Part shown: piece by piece, positions 26,184 to 34,561 of the stretch
How the letters are laid out: the number at the start of each line of letters is the position of its first letter
Position numbering within the stretch: the stretch's first letter is position 1
Assembly: GCA_963975425.1 (NCBI GenBank)
Contig: CAXBGS010000001.1
Location: forward strand, 1,054,001-1,118,000
Source of the DNA: CAXBGS01 sp963975425
GTDB taxonomy: Bacteria > Planctomycetota > Planctomycetia > Pirellulales > Pirellulaceae
Direction of reading: 5' to 3'
Length of the DNA stretch: 64,000 nucleotides
Translations under genes and position numbers: made by a program
The notes under the pieces: generated by a model
Database searches by the model: none
Seen by the model: only the letters and a program-made list of their open reading frames with translations
Told to the model about the DNA's origin: nothing

Positions 26184-27359
26184 CTACGCACCTGGTGTCC
26201 AACCTGGACGCGGTGTGGAATGAATTTGTGGATCGGGAATCTCTTGCAATGATTCGATCTTGGCCGACATCTCCTTGACGGCGGCTTCGTCGGTCAGCGG
26301 GTACAGACTCACCCGAAAGGAAACTGTTTCACCGGAGGGGACTTCGACGACGCGACCTTCTTTCTCTTCGTACGACCGGCCGTTGGGATAGTTCGTCGCG
26401 GGTTCCAGGCCCGTCACGTAGCCATCGCTCTCGGCACCCGTGTTCTTCCACAGGATGAACCGCGGCAAGCCATTGGTGTTGAATCGGACGCCGAGTCCGT
26501 TGGTGCCATCCGCGGACCGCAACATCGCAGTCGTCTCATTCGCGTCATCCGATTGCAGTCGGGCAAAATAGACGCGTTCGGCATAACCGCTCTCTGGCGC
26601 GCCGAACTGGTTCCATTGATCCATTTCACCGGCCGCCAAAGAGTCTTTGGGTGCGAGTTCTAGAATCGGTGCCTCCAGTGTCGCCCCGTCGCCCAACACA
26701 GGCGCTCCGACGTTGACGTGATACAGCATTTGAATCGTCGTCGTTGTCGACAAATCGTTTGTCACGTCATCAAGCAATTCGATCGCCGCCGAACCGGCAT
26801 TCATACGGACGCGAGATCTCATGCGTAGTCGTTTAAAGAACAGACGTGCTTCAATCACTTCGCCGATCACCTCGACGCGCCCAGAAGCCTCGTTGATTTC
26901 GATCGACAACGAACTGGCCGGCAGATTGCCGATACGTCCGTGAAGCGGAAAAACCAGTTGCCCATTCTCGTCGTGCTCGGGGGCTCCGTTGCTTTCCAGC
27001 CCACAACGGACCACCAATTCGTCAAACCCCTCCAGCCAACCCAGACCGCTCGGGTCGTATAACGGGACGTGGGCAGGGTGGACCGGCCCGGCGACGGGCG
27101 AATCCCACCCAAAGCGAACGCCATCGCTTTCGACCTTCCAAATCGACATGCCTCGCGTCGGCAGGATCAGCACACGAGCCGGTCCGGTGTCGACCTCGAT
27201 GACTTCCACCTGATCCGCGACGCCCCCAATAAATCGCCCGTGCCGCGTTCGGACTTCGCCCAGTCTCGTTTCGACCGTCTTGGAAAGCTGCGACTGATTG
27301 TCCCACGCGATACCGCTTTCGGGTCGTTGATGGGTGCGGTGGGTGATTGATTCGGTCAT
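26184..27359 (-). CDS. DUF4432 / aldose 1-epimerase-like protein
   Basis: 391 residues from ATG 27359; the open frame runs 53 codons further but that part is not family-like. The N-terminal VEVIEVDTGPARVLILPTRG and the motifs MSIWKVESDGVRFGWDSPVA, LVRCGLESNGAPEHDENGQL, FPLHGRIGNLPASSLSIEIN belong to the DUF4432 branch of the galactose-mutarotase fold. The epimerase-type histidines (FPLHGRIG, YHVNVG) are present. It is divergent from a sugar operon at 27575-30274 (215-bp gap) and probably serves the same sugar, for example by interconverting anomers. The substrate is unknown. Confidence 0.85.
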   Translation of the reverse strand: MTESITHRTHQRPESGIAWDNQSQLSKTVETRLGEVRTRHGRFIGGVADQVEVIEVDTGPARVLILPTRGMSIWKVESDGVRFGWDSPVAGPVHPAHVPLYDPSGLGWLEGFDELVVRCGLESNGAPEHDENGQLVFPLHGRIGNLPASSLSIEINEASGRVEVIGEVIEARLFFKRLRMRSRVRMNAGSAAIELLDDVTNDLSTTTTIQMLYHVNVGAPVLGDGATLEAPILELAPKDSLAAGEMDQWNQFGAPESGYAERVYFARLQSDDANETTAMLRSADGTNGLGVRFNTNGLPRFILWKNTGAESDGYVTGLEPATNYPNGRSYEEKEGRVVEVPSGETVSFRVSLYPLTDEAAVKEMSAKIESLQEIPDPQIHSTPRPGWTPGA

Positions 27360-27574
27360 GATTGTGACTCGTGGGGGTAAAACAAACTTGCTGATCGCGG
27401 CATTGGAAGCGGTTTCGATTAAGGTAATAGCGAACCGATTTGAGATCGACGCCACATCTTCTTCCGCGCCGTCTTCTTGTACCTCGCCGGTGATGACAAT
27501 AAAACATTTGGGTGCCATCGATGCCCAAACGCTCCGTTTTAAGCCAGATTATCCCACAACCCGATTAGCCGTAA

Positions 27575-27922
27575 ATGAGCAAAGCGAAGTTGGACGAAGG
27601 TCTGGTCCGAGGCGACAGCGTCGCCGGCGAACAGCTTTTCAGTGCGAAAGAGCTGGCGGTGAAGCCGGGCGCAAAATGCACACTGAACGATCCGGGTGCC
27701 AGCCGCTGGATCACCGTCCAGGGTTGTCGCCGCATCGGAACGCTGGACCAGCAAACACCCGCCATGATTCGCTTCGGTGAAGACACGACCGATGCAGTCT
27801 TCATCTCGCACACCGCGACGACTGCGGGCGTGGAAATTGAAAACCTAAGCAGTGAGCCGCTCGTCGGTCTCCGTTACTTTGGCCCCAACACACTCTCCAA
27901 CCTTCCCAAAGCAGGTAGCTGA
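27575..27922 (+). CDS. Small cupin-like hypothetical protein
   Basis: 115 residues, mainly beta-strand in look: LFSAKELAVKPGAKCTLNDP, SRWITVQGCRRIGTLDQQTP, FGEDTTDAVFISHTATTAGV. The single-domain length and the PGAKC...G turn suggest a cupin-type or adhesin-like barrel, but the metal-binding His pattern of cupins is not visible, so no function is assigned. It ends 2 bp before the TIM-barrel isomerase gene starts, so the two are translationally coupled, and it is the first gene of the sugar operon. Confidence 0.65.
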   Translation: MSKAKLDEGLVRGDSVAGEQLFSAKELAVKPGAKCTLNDPGASRWITVQGCRRIGTLDQQTPAMIRFGEDTTDAVFISHTATTAGVEIENLSSEPLVGLRYFGPNTLSNLPKAGS

Positions 27923-27924
27923 AT

Positions 27925-28977
27925 ATGGCAGACCATCCGAATAACTATCCGAAACTTCACAACGCGGTCTGGCCGGGCGTGGTGGGCAAAGGCGGTGAAG
28001 ACAACGATCCCTGTATCGAACTCGATACGATGCTGGACCTGACGGCCGCCGCAGAAGTGGACGGACGCAAGTTTGATGGCGTGGACATTTTTCTGTTCGA
28101 TCCACACATCTCGATCGATGCAACCGATGCTGAACTCGAAGACGTCGCCGCCCGCGTGAAAAGCCGCGGGCTAGAAATCGGCTCGGTCGTCGCGCCGGTC
28201 TGGCCGCCCACCGGGGGCGGCAGCGCCGCCGGCGAACCGGAAGAGGTCGAAGCGTTTTTGACGCAAGTTCGCAAAGGTTGCACGATTGCCAAGAAATTTC
28301 GTGAGATCGGTATTCGCCCCAACGGTGTTGTGCGGATCGATACCGCAGCATCGGTAGAAGAATGGGTCAAGAATCCTGATGTCAGCCAATCGCGAATCGC
28401 CGACACGCTCAAGGCCGCCTGCGATATCGCCGAGGAATACGGTGAACGTCTCGCCGCCGAGGGTGAGATTTGCTGGGGTGGCATGCATAGCTGGCGAAAA
28501 ATGGTCGATCTGCTCGAACGTGTCGGGCACCCCGAACGGCTCGGGTTTCAAGCCGACATGGCGCACACGCTGTTGTACATCTTGGGCTACAACGCGCCCG
28601 AAGACGCAATCGTGCCGCAGGACTTTGATTGGGACGTCGAAAAGAAAAACGCCGCACTCAAAGAACTCACTCACGCGCTGCGGCCTTGGACGATCGATTT
28701 CCATGTCGCGCAAAACGATGCGACCGTGCATGGAACCGGTTCGCATGACAAGACCGGGCGCCACTGCTTGCCCAACGATCCCAATGGAAAGTTGGACATC
28801 GCACACGACGCGGGGTACTGGCTGCGTGACGAACACGGTGACGTGCTGAAAGTTTGCCGACATATATGCTGGGACGGATGCATGTTCCCCAACGAAACGA
28901 TGATGAAGCCGGATACCTGGAACGATATCTTGGCAGCCATGTTGTCGGTGCAAGACGCACACGGCTGGAAAGAGTAA
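27925..28977 (+). CDS. Sugar phosphate isomerase/epimerase (xylose-isomerase-like TIM barrel)
   Basis: 350 residues of the AP-endonuclease-2/xylose-isomerase-like TIM barrel. Metal-binding and active-site positions fit the family: a Glu in GEICWGGMHSW, His and Asp in FQADMAHTLLYILG, DFHVAQNDATVHGTGSHDKT with His/Asp metal ligands, and a late H..CWDGCMFPNE. Related planctomycete proteins act on inositol, tagaturonate or 3-keto sugars; the substrate here is not determined. It is preceded by a small coupled gene and followed, after 166 bp, by a Gfo/Idh/MocA dehydrogenase, a frequent pairing in which the dehydrogenase oxidises a sugar that the isomerase then converts. Confidence 0.88.
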   Translation: MADHPNNYPKLHNAVWPGVVGKGGEDNDPCIELDTMLDLTAAAEVDGRKFDGVDIFLFDPHISIDATDAELEDVAARVKSRGLEIGSVVAPVWPPTGGGSAAGEPEEVEAFLTQVRKGCTIAKKFREIGIRPNGVVRIDTAASVEEWVKNPDVSQSRIADTLKAACDIAEEYGERLAAEGEICWGGMHSWRKMVDLLERVGHPERLGFQADMAHTLLYILGYNAPEDAIVPQDFDWDVEKKNAALKELTHALRPWTIDFHVAQNDATVHGTGSHDKTGRHCLPNDPNGKLDIAHDAGYWLRDEHGDVLKVCRHICWDGCMFPNETMMKPDTWNDILAAMLSVQDAHGWKE

Positions 28978-29143
28978 TTCATCCGCATGACGTTCAAGAA
29001 AACCATCGTCGTGTCGTTTCGGCTCTGCACGGGTGAGCGACAATGTTGCTCGCACGCACCCAAGTCCGCCTGACTGTCACGACGATGATTCGGCACAATA
29101 AAGCCATCTACGTATTCTTCTACTCTTACATCGCAACTAGAAA

Positions 29144-30274
29144 ATGAAACCAATCAATATCGGTATGGTCGGCTATGGATTCATGGGCCGCACGCACAGC
29201 AACGGGTATGCCCAAGCGAATCATTTCTTTCCGCTGGAATACAAGCCCGTCTTGAAAGCCGTTTGTGCTCGCAACAAGGAAAAAGCACAGGCGTTTGCCG
29301 ATAATTGGGGATATGAGTCGATCGAAACCGATTGGCGCGAACTGCTAAAGCGTGACGATATCGATGCCATCGATGTTTGCACGCCCAACAATTTGCACAA
29401 AGAGATATCGATCGCCGCGGCAGAAGCCGGCAAGATGGTGCTGTGCGAAAAACCGTTGGCGATGGACCAGGCTGGCGGCGAAGAGATGTGCCAAGCCGTT
29501 GAAAAAGCCGGCGTCAACAATATGGTTTGGTACAACTATCGCCGCGTCCCCGCGGTCACGTTGGCCAAGCAACTGATCGACGAAGGCCGACTCGGTCGCA
29601 TCTTTCACTACCGCGCCAATTTCTTGCAAGACTGGACGATCAATGCGGACGTTCCCCAAGGCGGTGCGGCGACATGGCGACTGGACGCCGAAGCGGCCGG
29701 CAGCGGCGTCACCGGCGACCTGCTTGCACACTGCATTGACACCGCCATCTGGCTGAACGGCTCGATCAAAGACGTTTCCGCCATGACGGAAACCTTTGTG
29801 AAAGAACGCGTGCATGCCGAGACCGGTAAAAAGCAGGAGGTCAAGATCGACGATGCTTGCTTGTTCCACTGTCACTTTGACAATGGATCGCTGGGCTTGT
29901 TCGAGTCCACTCGCTATGCACGCGGGCACAAAGCGCTTTACACCTTCGAGATCAATGGCGAGCATGCATCGATCCGCTGGGACCTGCACGACCTGCACCG
30001 GCTTCAATATTTTGACCACAGCGATGATTCGCTGATCCGAGGCTGGCATGACGTCCACATCAGCGATGGTGACATGCCCTACATGGGAAACTGGTGGGTG
30101 CCCGGATTGAATATCGGATACGAACACACCTTCATTCACCAAGTTGCTGATTTCCTAAAGTCGCTAGAAACGGGCGAGCAAATGCACCCGAGTTTCCGCG
30201 ACGCATTGGAAACGCAAAAAGTTTGCGATGCGGTCTTAGAAAGTGCCGCCGATCGAACTTGGAAAGACGTTTGA
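29144..30274 (+). CDS. Gfo/Idh/MocA family oxidoreductase
   Basis: 376-residue NAD(P)-dependent sugar dehydrogenase. The Rossmann loop is INIGMVGYGFMGRTHSNGY at residues 3-21; the family motif CEKPLAMD (residues about 104-111) supplies the catalytic lysine, and the C-terminal domain has AAGSGVTGDLLAHCIDTAIW with the conserved Asp/His positions. No Tat-type signal peptide is present, so it is cytoplasmic, unlike many planctomycete paralogues. It closes the sugar operon and is followed by repeats and a hairpin. Co-location with a TIM-barrel isomerase and a divergent DUF4432 points to one catabolic step set; the substrate is unknown. Confidence 0.92.
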   Translation: MKPINIGMVGYGFMGRTHSNGYAQANHFFPLEYKPVLKAVCARNKEKAQAFADNWGYESIETDWRELLKRDDIDAIDVCTPNNLHKEISIAAAEAGKMVLCEKPLAMDQAGGEEMCQAVEKAGVNNMVWYNYRRVPAVTLAKQLIDEGRLGRIFHYRANFLQDWTINADVPQGGAATWRLDAEAAGSGVTGDLLAHCIDTAIWLNGSIKDVSAMTETFVKERVHAETGKKQEVKIDDACLFHCHFDNGSLGLFESTRYARGHKALYTFEINGEHASIRWDLHDLHRLQYFDHSDDSLIRGWHDVHISDGDMPYMGNWWVPGLNIGYEHTFIHQVADFLKSLETGEQMHPSFRDALETQKVCDAVLESAADRTWKDV

Positions 30275-30335
30275 ACCGGATCATCCGCTGAGCCAATAGC
30301 GTCAGCGGTCGATGTTACGATCGCGAGAAAAACCG

Positions 30336-30383
30336 CTGCCGTAACAAGCTCTGCCGTAACAAGCCCTGCCGGAACAAGCCCTG
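30336..30383. repeat. Tandem repeat, 3 x 15 bp
   Basis: Three units of CTGCCGTAACAAGCC with one or two changes: 30336-30350, 30351-30365 and 30366-30380, plus a partial fourth. They lie between convergent genes and run into the hairpin at 30368-30395, so the terminal unit doubles as one stem arm. Confidence 0.85.
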
Positions 30384-30395
30384 TGCTGTTCCGGC
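30368..30395. terminator. Hairpin between convergent genes
   Basis: GCCGGAACA (30368-30376) and TGTTCCGGC (30387-30395) form a perfect 9-bp stem with a 10-nt loop. There is no U-tract on either side; it may serve as a bidirectional transcript end for the Gfo/Idh/MocA gene and the small membrane protein gene. Confidence 0.5.
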
Positions 30396-30405
30396 ATGCT
30401 TGGCG

Positions 30406-30723
30406 TCATTTCGTCCCCTCATCGTCTCGCCGTGGATTCTTGTCCGGCTCGTTCTCTTCACGCCGAAAATTCATCACGTACGCGGCGAAATCGATCAAGC
30501 CGCGGAATCGATACGTGGTGTCGACGTAGTGCTCGATCACATAGAACGCAAAGTAGTACGCCCGGCAGCAGGCCCACACGCAAATGGCCAGCAACAGGGC
30601 CACGTCCCATTGCGGTGCCCGCAGCAGCAAAAGCGTTGCCGCAAATAGGCCCAGGAAGACCAGCAGCGCGGCCTTGAGATAAATCGCTCGGGAACTGCTA
30701 AGATCTCGGGATACCGTTTGCAT
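30406..30723 (-). CDS. Small membrane protein, unknown function
   Basis: 105 residues with two adjacent hydrophobic spans (YLKAALLVFLGLFAATLLLL and WDVALLLAICVWACCRAYYF), then an amphipathic stretch YVIEHYVDTTYRFRGLIDFA and a charged cytoplasmic tail (RREENEPDKNPRRDDEGTK). No family recognised; the layout is common among short planctomycete inner-membrane proteins. It is divergent from the DUF4404 gene across 46 bp, which must hold both promoters. Confidence 0.7.
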   Translation of the reverse strand: MQTVSRDLSSSRAIYLKAALLVFLGLFAATLLLLRAPQWDVALLLAICVWACCRAYYFAFYVIEHYVDTTYRFRGLIDFAAYVMNFRREENEPDKNPRRDDEGTK

Positions 30724-30769
30724 TGTTTGCCCAGCTCTTCAAGAAACCAGTTGTTAAAGAAAATCAGGC

Positions 30770-31030
30770 ATGAGCCACGAAGACTTAGCCAAAGCACTCC
30801 AAACCGTTCAGCAAGAACTCGATCAAGCGGATCATTTGGATGCGTCCGACGTTGAAAAACTGAAACGTACCATCGACGAGATCGAAACGACGATTGCGGC
30901 CAAAAGCGAACACGCCGTAACACTGAGCGAACGAATCAGCGAGTCGGCGAAAGAATTCGAAGCCTCGCATCCGGTTCTTACCATGAATTTGGGACGGATC
31001 GCAGATATCCTGCAGCGTATGGGTTTCTAG
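30770..31030 (+). CDS. DUF4404 family protein
   Basis: 86 residues, fully helical and charged: LAKALQTVQQELDQADHLDA, then VEKLKRTIDEIETTIAAKSE and the conserved end FEASHPVLTMNLGRIADILQ with final MGF. This matches the DUF4404 pattern of two helices and a terminal hydrophobic helix (EAxHPxLt...rIad.Ls.MGI). Family function is unknown; members are short cytoplasmic coiled-coil proteins. It is followed 46 bp later by the ThuA gene in the same direction. Confidence 0.85.
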   Translation: MSHEDLAKALQTVQQELDQADHLDASDVEKLKRTIDEIETTIAAKSEHAVTLSERISESAKEFEASHPVLTMNLGRIADILQRMGF

Positions 31031-31076
31031 TCGGCCAGCATTTCAATTCATCATTCCAATCGATAAGCATGTTCAA

Positions 31077-32051
31077 ATGTCAAATCTGAAATCGATCGCA
31101 TTCGCACTTGCGGCTTTGTTGACTATCGAAGTCGCCGCCCAAGACAAGCTTAGCGTCTTGATCATCGATGGCCAAAACAATCACGTCGCGTGGCCAAAGA
31201 CGACAGCCATGATGAAGTCATATCTCGAGGACTCCGATCGCTTTGCCGTCGACGTGCAGCGGACCAAATACACGTGGAAAGGCGGCGATTTGCTAGAGCA
31301 GTTTTCGCTGCAGGATGGTAAGGCGTACGAAGACCTCAAAGAGCCGAAAACCGATCCCAACTTCAAACCGACTTTCACTGACTACGACGTCGTCATCAGC
31401 AATTTCGGTTGGAAGGCTGCTCCTTGGCCTCAAGAAACTCAGCAGGCGCTCGAAGCGTACGTTCGTGGTGGTGGCGGGCTGGTGATCGTTCACGCCGCTG
31501 ATAACTCATTTGGTGATTGGCCCGAGTTCAATCGAATGATCGGGCTGGGAGGCTGGGATGGGCGAACGGAAAAGTCGGGTCCGTACGTTTATCTGAACGA
31601 CAAGGGCGAGGTCATTCGAGACGACACGCCGGGCAGTGGTGGATCGCATGGCCCGAAACATGAATACCAAATCGTCGTTCGCGATTCCGATCATCCGATC
31701 ACCAAAGGCATGCCTCGGGCGTGGATGCATGTTCAAGACGAACTGTATCAAATGCTTCGCGGCCCGGCCGAAAATATGACGATCTTGGCGACCGCCTATG
31801 CGGATCCCAAATACAAGGGGACGGACCGACACGAGCCGATGATGATGACCATCGACTATGGGCAAGGACGCATTTTCCACACGCCGATGGGGCACGACGA
31901 CAATGCATTCAGCTGTGTCGGTTTCATCACCACGTTACTTAGAGGAACCGAATGGGCGGCGACCGAGCAGGTCACGCTGACCAACATTCCTTCTGACTTT
32001 CCGAAACCACTTGAGTCAAGCAAACGAGAGTTTCAAGCCGCCGCGCAGTAA
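31077..32051 (+). CDS. Secreted ThuA-domain protein
   Basis: 324 residues. A signal peptide (MSNLKSIAFALAALLTIEVA) is followed by the ThuA/trehalose-utilisation fold, a glutamine-amidotransferase-like domain lacking the usual nucleophile: LSVLIIDGQNNHVAWPKTTA, YDVVISNFGWKAAPWPQETQ, ALEAYVRGGGGLVIVHAADN, HEYQIVVRDSDHPITKGMPR, GRIFHTPMGHDDNAFSCVGF. In planctomycetes ThuA proteins are very numerous and usually exported, with a proposed role in polysaccharide or sugar handling. The Gfo/Idh/MocA operon just upstream supports a sugar context. The enzymatic activity is not established for this family. Confidence 0.9.
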   Translation: MSNLKSIAFALAALLTIEVAAQDKLSVLIIDGQNNHVAWPKTTAMMKSYLEDSDRFAVDVQRTKYTWKGGDLLEQFSLQDGKAYEDLKEPKTDPNFKPTFTDYDVVISNFGWKAAPWPQETQQALEAYVRGGGGLVIVHAADNSFGDWPEFNRMIGLGGWDGRTEKSGPYVYLNDKGEVIRDDTPGSGGSHGPKHEYQIVVRDSDHPITKGMPRAWMHVQDELYQMLRGPAENMTILATAYADPKYKGTDRHEPMMMTIDYGQGRIFHTPMGHDDNAFSCVGFITTLLRGTEWAATEQVTLTNIPSDFPKPLESSKREFQAAAQ

Positions 32052-32093
32052 ATTCTTGCTGTCCACTCTCGGACGGTGCAGCTGAGAATCGGG

Positions 32094-33338
32094 TTACGAT
32101 CCGACGATCCAGTATTTTTGCAGCTCGCGATGAATTTCGCTGGCTCCGATCAGTCGACGTTCGTCACGCCGTCCCGTCCAACGATCACTCGGCCCACGAA
32201 TGATCACTCGGATGGCGTCGCCAAGATCATGCTCCGTGGCGATCCGGTCGGCGACGGCCAATTGGAATCTTGCCTGCGGATAAATCGGGACCCCGATTCT
32301 GCTCAGCGACCAATCATCCAGCGCCAACTCGTGCCATCGTGATCCTGCGGGTGTGTCGCTGACGATTCCCCGCAGGTCCTCGGTCAGGTCTTTCATTCTT
32401 GATTCGTGCACCTCGACAAGTATTCGGCTGCTATGGGGTGAATACAACGCCCATGATGGCCAGTGATCCCAATAGCCGCCACGTTCACCCAGCGGCGCAA
32501 ATAGCGCCACCATGACGCAAATCTTGGCGAGGATTGAACCTTGGCGGTACTCGCGTCGAGCTGTGTTGTCGTCGTCACTATCCCGGCTCAACCTCTTTTC
32601 TCGCGACCATGCTTCTTGGGCTTGGTCAGTTCGAACAAACAGGAAGTAAGCCTGCAGTACTAACAAGATGTTCCAAACCAGGACGCCCGTACTATGAGCT
32701 TGGCCCCAAGGACCCAAGGCCAGCAGCAATGACAAGTGCAACACCATTGCCAGGCAACCGGCGATCTTGCGACAGTGCGGAATCAATAAGCTGATTCCAA
32801 TCATTAACTCGCCGGCCGGAAACAGCAACGCAAGTTGGCTGCGTGTCGTGTCGGACCAAGACTCGGGGATGCCACCGACGACACTCATCGCTGACGCTAA
32901 GAATGTTTGCCCGACCGTATGAGCGAATTGAAAGTCGAACTTACCGGCCGCACTATACAGATAGACGCTGGCCGCGAGAGGTCGCAGCCACCTCTTGGTG
33001 TTTGGAGAATTCATCGACGCAAAAACGACGGAATAGATCGCTGACTGGTACGCCCAGGGCTGCAGACGGTGCTGATTCATCAGAAATGCAGTCACCAGGC
33101 ACGCCGCCACCATCCACCACAGCCACCGAGAAGCTCCGCCAAGTAGCGCAAGAGCTGCGACGATCAATCCTAGCGATGGCATCCACAGCGAGATTTCGGG
33201 CCACGACGCAAACGCGCCGGCCATCGGAATCTCGAATGCGTCCGCGCGATAAATCCACAGCCGCCAAGTGGATGCAACCAGACACAACAATCCGGCTGCC
33301 CAAACGCGATCCAGGTCAAGAATTTTTGAGCGCAACAC
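32094..33338 (-). CDS. Polytopic membrane protein, HTTM/DoxX-like
   Basis: 414 residues with about eight membrane spans in the first 270 residues and a soluble C-terminal domain (about 285-414) containing ILVEVHESRMKDLTEDLRGI and WHELALDDWSLSRIGVPIYP. The central signature YLYSAAGKFDFQFAHTVGQT followed by LLFPAGELMIGISLLIP resembles the DoxX/HTTM group, where similar spans precede a soluble domain. Function unknown; no quinone or vitamin-K carboxylase motif can be claimed. It lies convergent with ThuA across only 42 bp and just before tRNA-Leu. Confidence 0.7.
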   Translation of the reverse strand: MLRSKILDLDRVWAAGLLCLVASTWRLWIYRADAFEIPMAGAFASWPEISLWMPSLGLIVAALALLGGASRWLWWMVAACLVTAFLMNQHRLQPWAYQSAIYSVVFASMNSPNTKRWLRPLAASVYLYSAAGKFDFQFAHTVGQTFLASAMSVVGGIPESWSDTTRSQLALLFPAGELMIGISLLIPHCRKIAGCLAMVLHLSLLLALGPWGQAHSTGVLVWNILLVLQAYFLFVRTDQAQEAWSREKRLSRDSDDDNTARREYRQGSILAKICVMVALFAPLGERGGYWDHWPSWALYSPHSSRILVEVHESRMKDLTEDLRGIVSDTPAGSRWHELALDDWSLSRIGVPIYPQARFQLAVADRIATEHDLGDAIRVIIRGPSDRWTGRRDERRLIGASEIHRELQKYWIVGS

Positions 33339-33395
33339 GATTCCTCAGCGAATGCAGACAAAAGTGCACGCCACGTTCGCACTCGCACCAAAAGT

Positions 33396-33480
33396 GCCCA
33401 GGGCGGGACTTGAACCCGCATAGCCGTTACCAGCCGGGGGATTTTAAATCCCCTGTGTCTGCCAATTCCACCACCTGGGC
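33396..33480 (-). tRNA. tRNA-Leu (anticodon UAA)
   Basis: The minus strand folds as a type II tRNA of 85 nt: acceptor stem GCCCAGG/CCTGGGC, D-arm with the GGAATTGGCAGAC pattern, anticodon stem GGGGA/TCCCC around the loop TTTAAAA (anticodon TAA, reading UUA), a long variable arm CCGGCTGGTAACGGC-like as expected for leucine, and a T-arm GCGGG-TTCAAGT-CCCGC. The 3' CCA is not encoded (the next bases are ACT), so it must be added after transcription. Confidence 0.97.
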
Positions 33481-34091
33481 AGGCCGTGATTTACGCTGTT
33501 TTCGTCGATTCAGGCTGATTCGCCAAGACCGTTGGTACCATATTTGTCACCATGGCCACAGCTCTCGGTTCAAGTGCCTATCAAAACGAGTCGCGTATTC
33601 TACAGACTATCGCCCGATTGGGAATGTTCGGCTAGGTTCGCTCACGCCCAGCAAATTGGTACTCGTGGCACGTCAGGATACGTTCTGTCCAGTGCCGCCG
33701 TCACCACAAATAAAAGTTCCGCGATGCGATACGCCAACCAAGTAATGGCGAACGACGCGGTGCAAGCACACATGGAAGAAGACTTGGTCTGATTGTTCCA
33801 AAACGCCTGTAGCGGCCACGCTGCCCGCGAGTTGTGGGCGAATCGGTTGTGGGCGAACGCAGACCGTCCCAGTCCGTTCCGGGATGGAAATCCCCACACG
33901 TGTTAGCGAGACACGAAGCCTGATGCAAATTCTCGCAATCGTTCTCTCGCGGTATGCTTCGCGTCGCTGTCAGTATCCACTGCATCGACTGACTGATCAA
34001 ACGCATCAGGCCCGTTTCCCGGACATTTCGCAACACCGCTCGTTTCGCTCACCGGACGTTTCGCAATACCGGCCGTTCGGTTCACGCTCAT
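33481..34091. other. Gene-free region with short repeats
   Basis: 611 bp between tRNA-Leu and the small Cys-rich gene. Open frames here overlap on both strands and lack family features. It contains GTTGTGGGCGAA twice (about 33831-33857) and a 2 x 33-bp imperfect repeat at 34019-34084. It probably carries the tRNA promoter near 33481-33560. Confidence 0.45.
34019..34084. repeat. Imperfect tandem repeat, 2 x 33 bp
   Basis: Two adjacent units starting CCGGAC(A/G)TTTCGCAA(C/T)ACCG at 34019-34051 and 34052-34084, the second ending in CGTTCGGTTCA against CGTTTCGCTCA. The second unit stops 8 bp before the stop codon of the Cys-rich gene on the minus strand. With just two direct copies and no spacers it is not a CRISPR array. 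Confidence 0.8.
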
Positions 34092-34262
34092 TCAAGTGTT
34101 CTGAACCGGAGCGGCGGTCACATTCTCGAGCGGTTGACCACAGCATTCAAGCTTCGTCGTGCATTCTTTGCAGTCGCAACCGCTGGTCACGTGAATTTCA
34201 AATTTGCATTTCTTGCAGCGGTACATGTCGCCTGTCTTGGGGGCTTCTAATTGGTTAGCCAT
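34092..34262 (-). CDS. Small Cys-rich metal-binding protein, desulforedoxin-like
   Basis: 56 residues, found by reading the minus strand: MANQLEAPKTGDMYRC start, CKKCKFEIHV, GCDCKECTTKLECCGQPLE, ending VTAAPVQNT. Seven cysteines (16, 19, 29, 31, 34, 40, 41) are laid out as CxxC...CxCxxC...CC-GQPL. The CxxC plus CCGQPL arrangement recalls desulforedoxin and the N-terminal iron site of desulfoferrodoxin, but the extra CDCKEC makes it distinct; zinc or iron binding are both possible. It is divergent from the diadenylate cyclase gene over 299 bp. The coding frame is continuous and has a plausible ribosome site (AAGG). Confidence 0.8.
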   Translation of the reverse strand: MANQLEAPKTGDMYRCKKCKFEIHVTSGCDCKECTTKLECCGQPLENVTAAPVQNT

Positions 34263-34561
34263 TGTTCAACCTTGATTTAAGAGTGAATCGTCGGTCAGCG
34301 TTTACAACCTCTCCACCCGCCGCAAACCGTGTTCCATCAACGACAATCTGGCACACCGATTGCTTCGAATGTACGGCTTGGGATGTGATGGGTTCACAGG
34401 TTTGATGTGCAAACCGACACGCGTGAACCATTCGTGACTAGCCAAATGGAGAAAGGCTTTTCACTGGCTGTGCGATGGGGACCCCTACGATCACTGGCCA
34501 ATCGGCAATCACAGACAAATGCTCTGCAGGATTCACGGGAAGTCAAGGAATAAGGTGATCG

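Noticed and set aside
33532..33792. 86-residue plus-strand frame after tRNA-Leu
   Set aside because: Overlapped by competing frames on both strands, none with family features.
34019..34084. Two 33-bp repeats that resemble a CRISPR repeat in length
   Set aside because: Copies are directly adjacent with no spacer, imperfect, and no cas genes are present.
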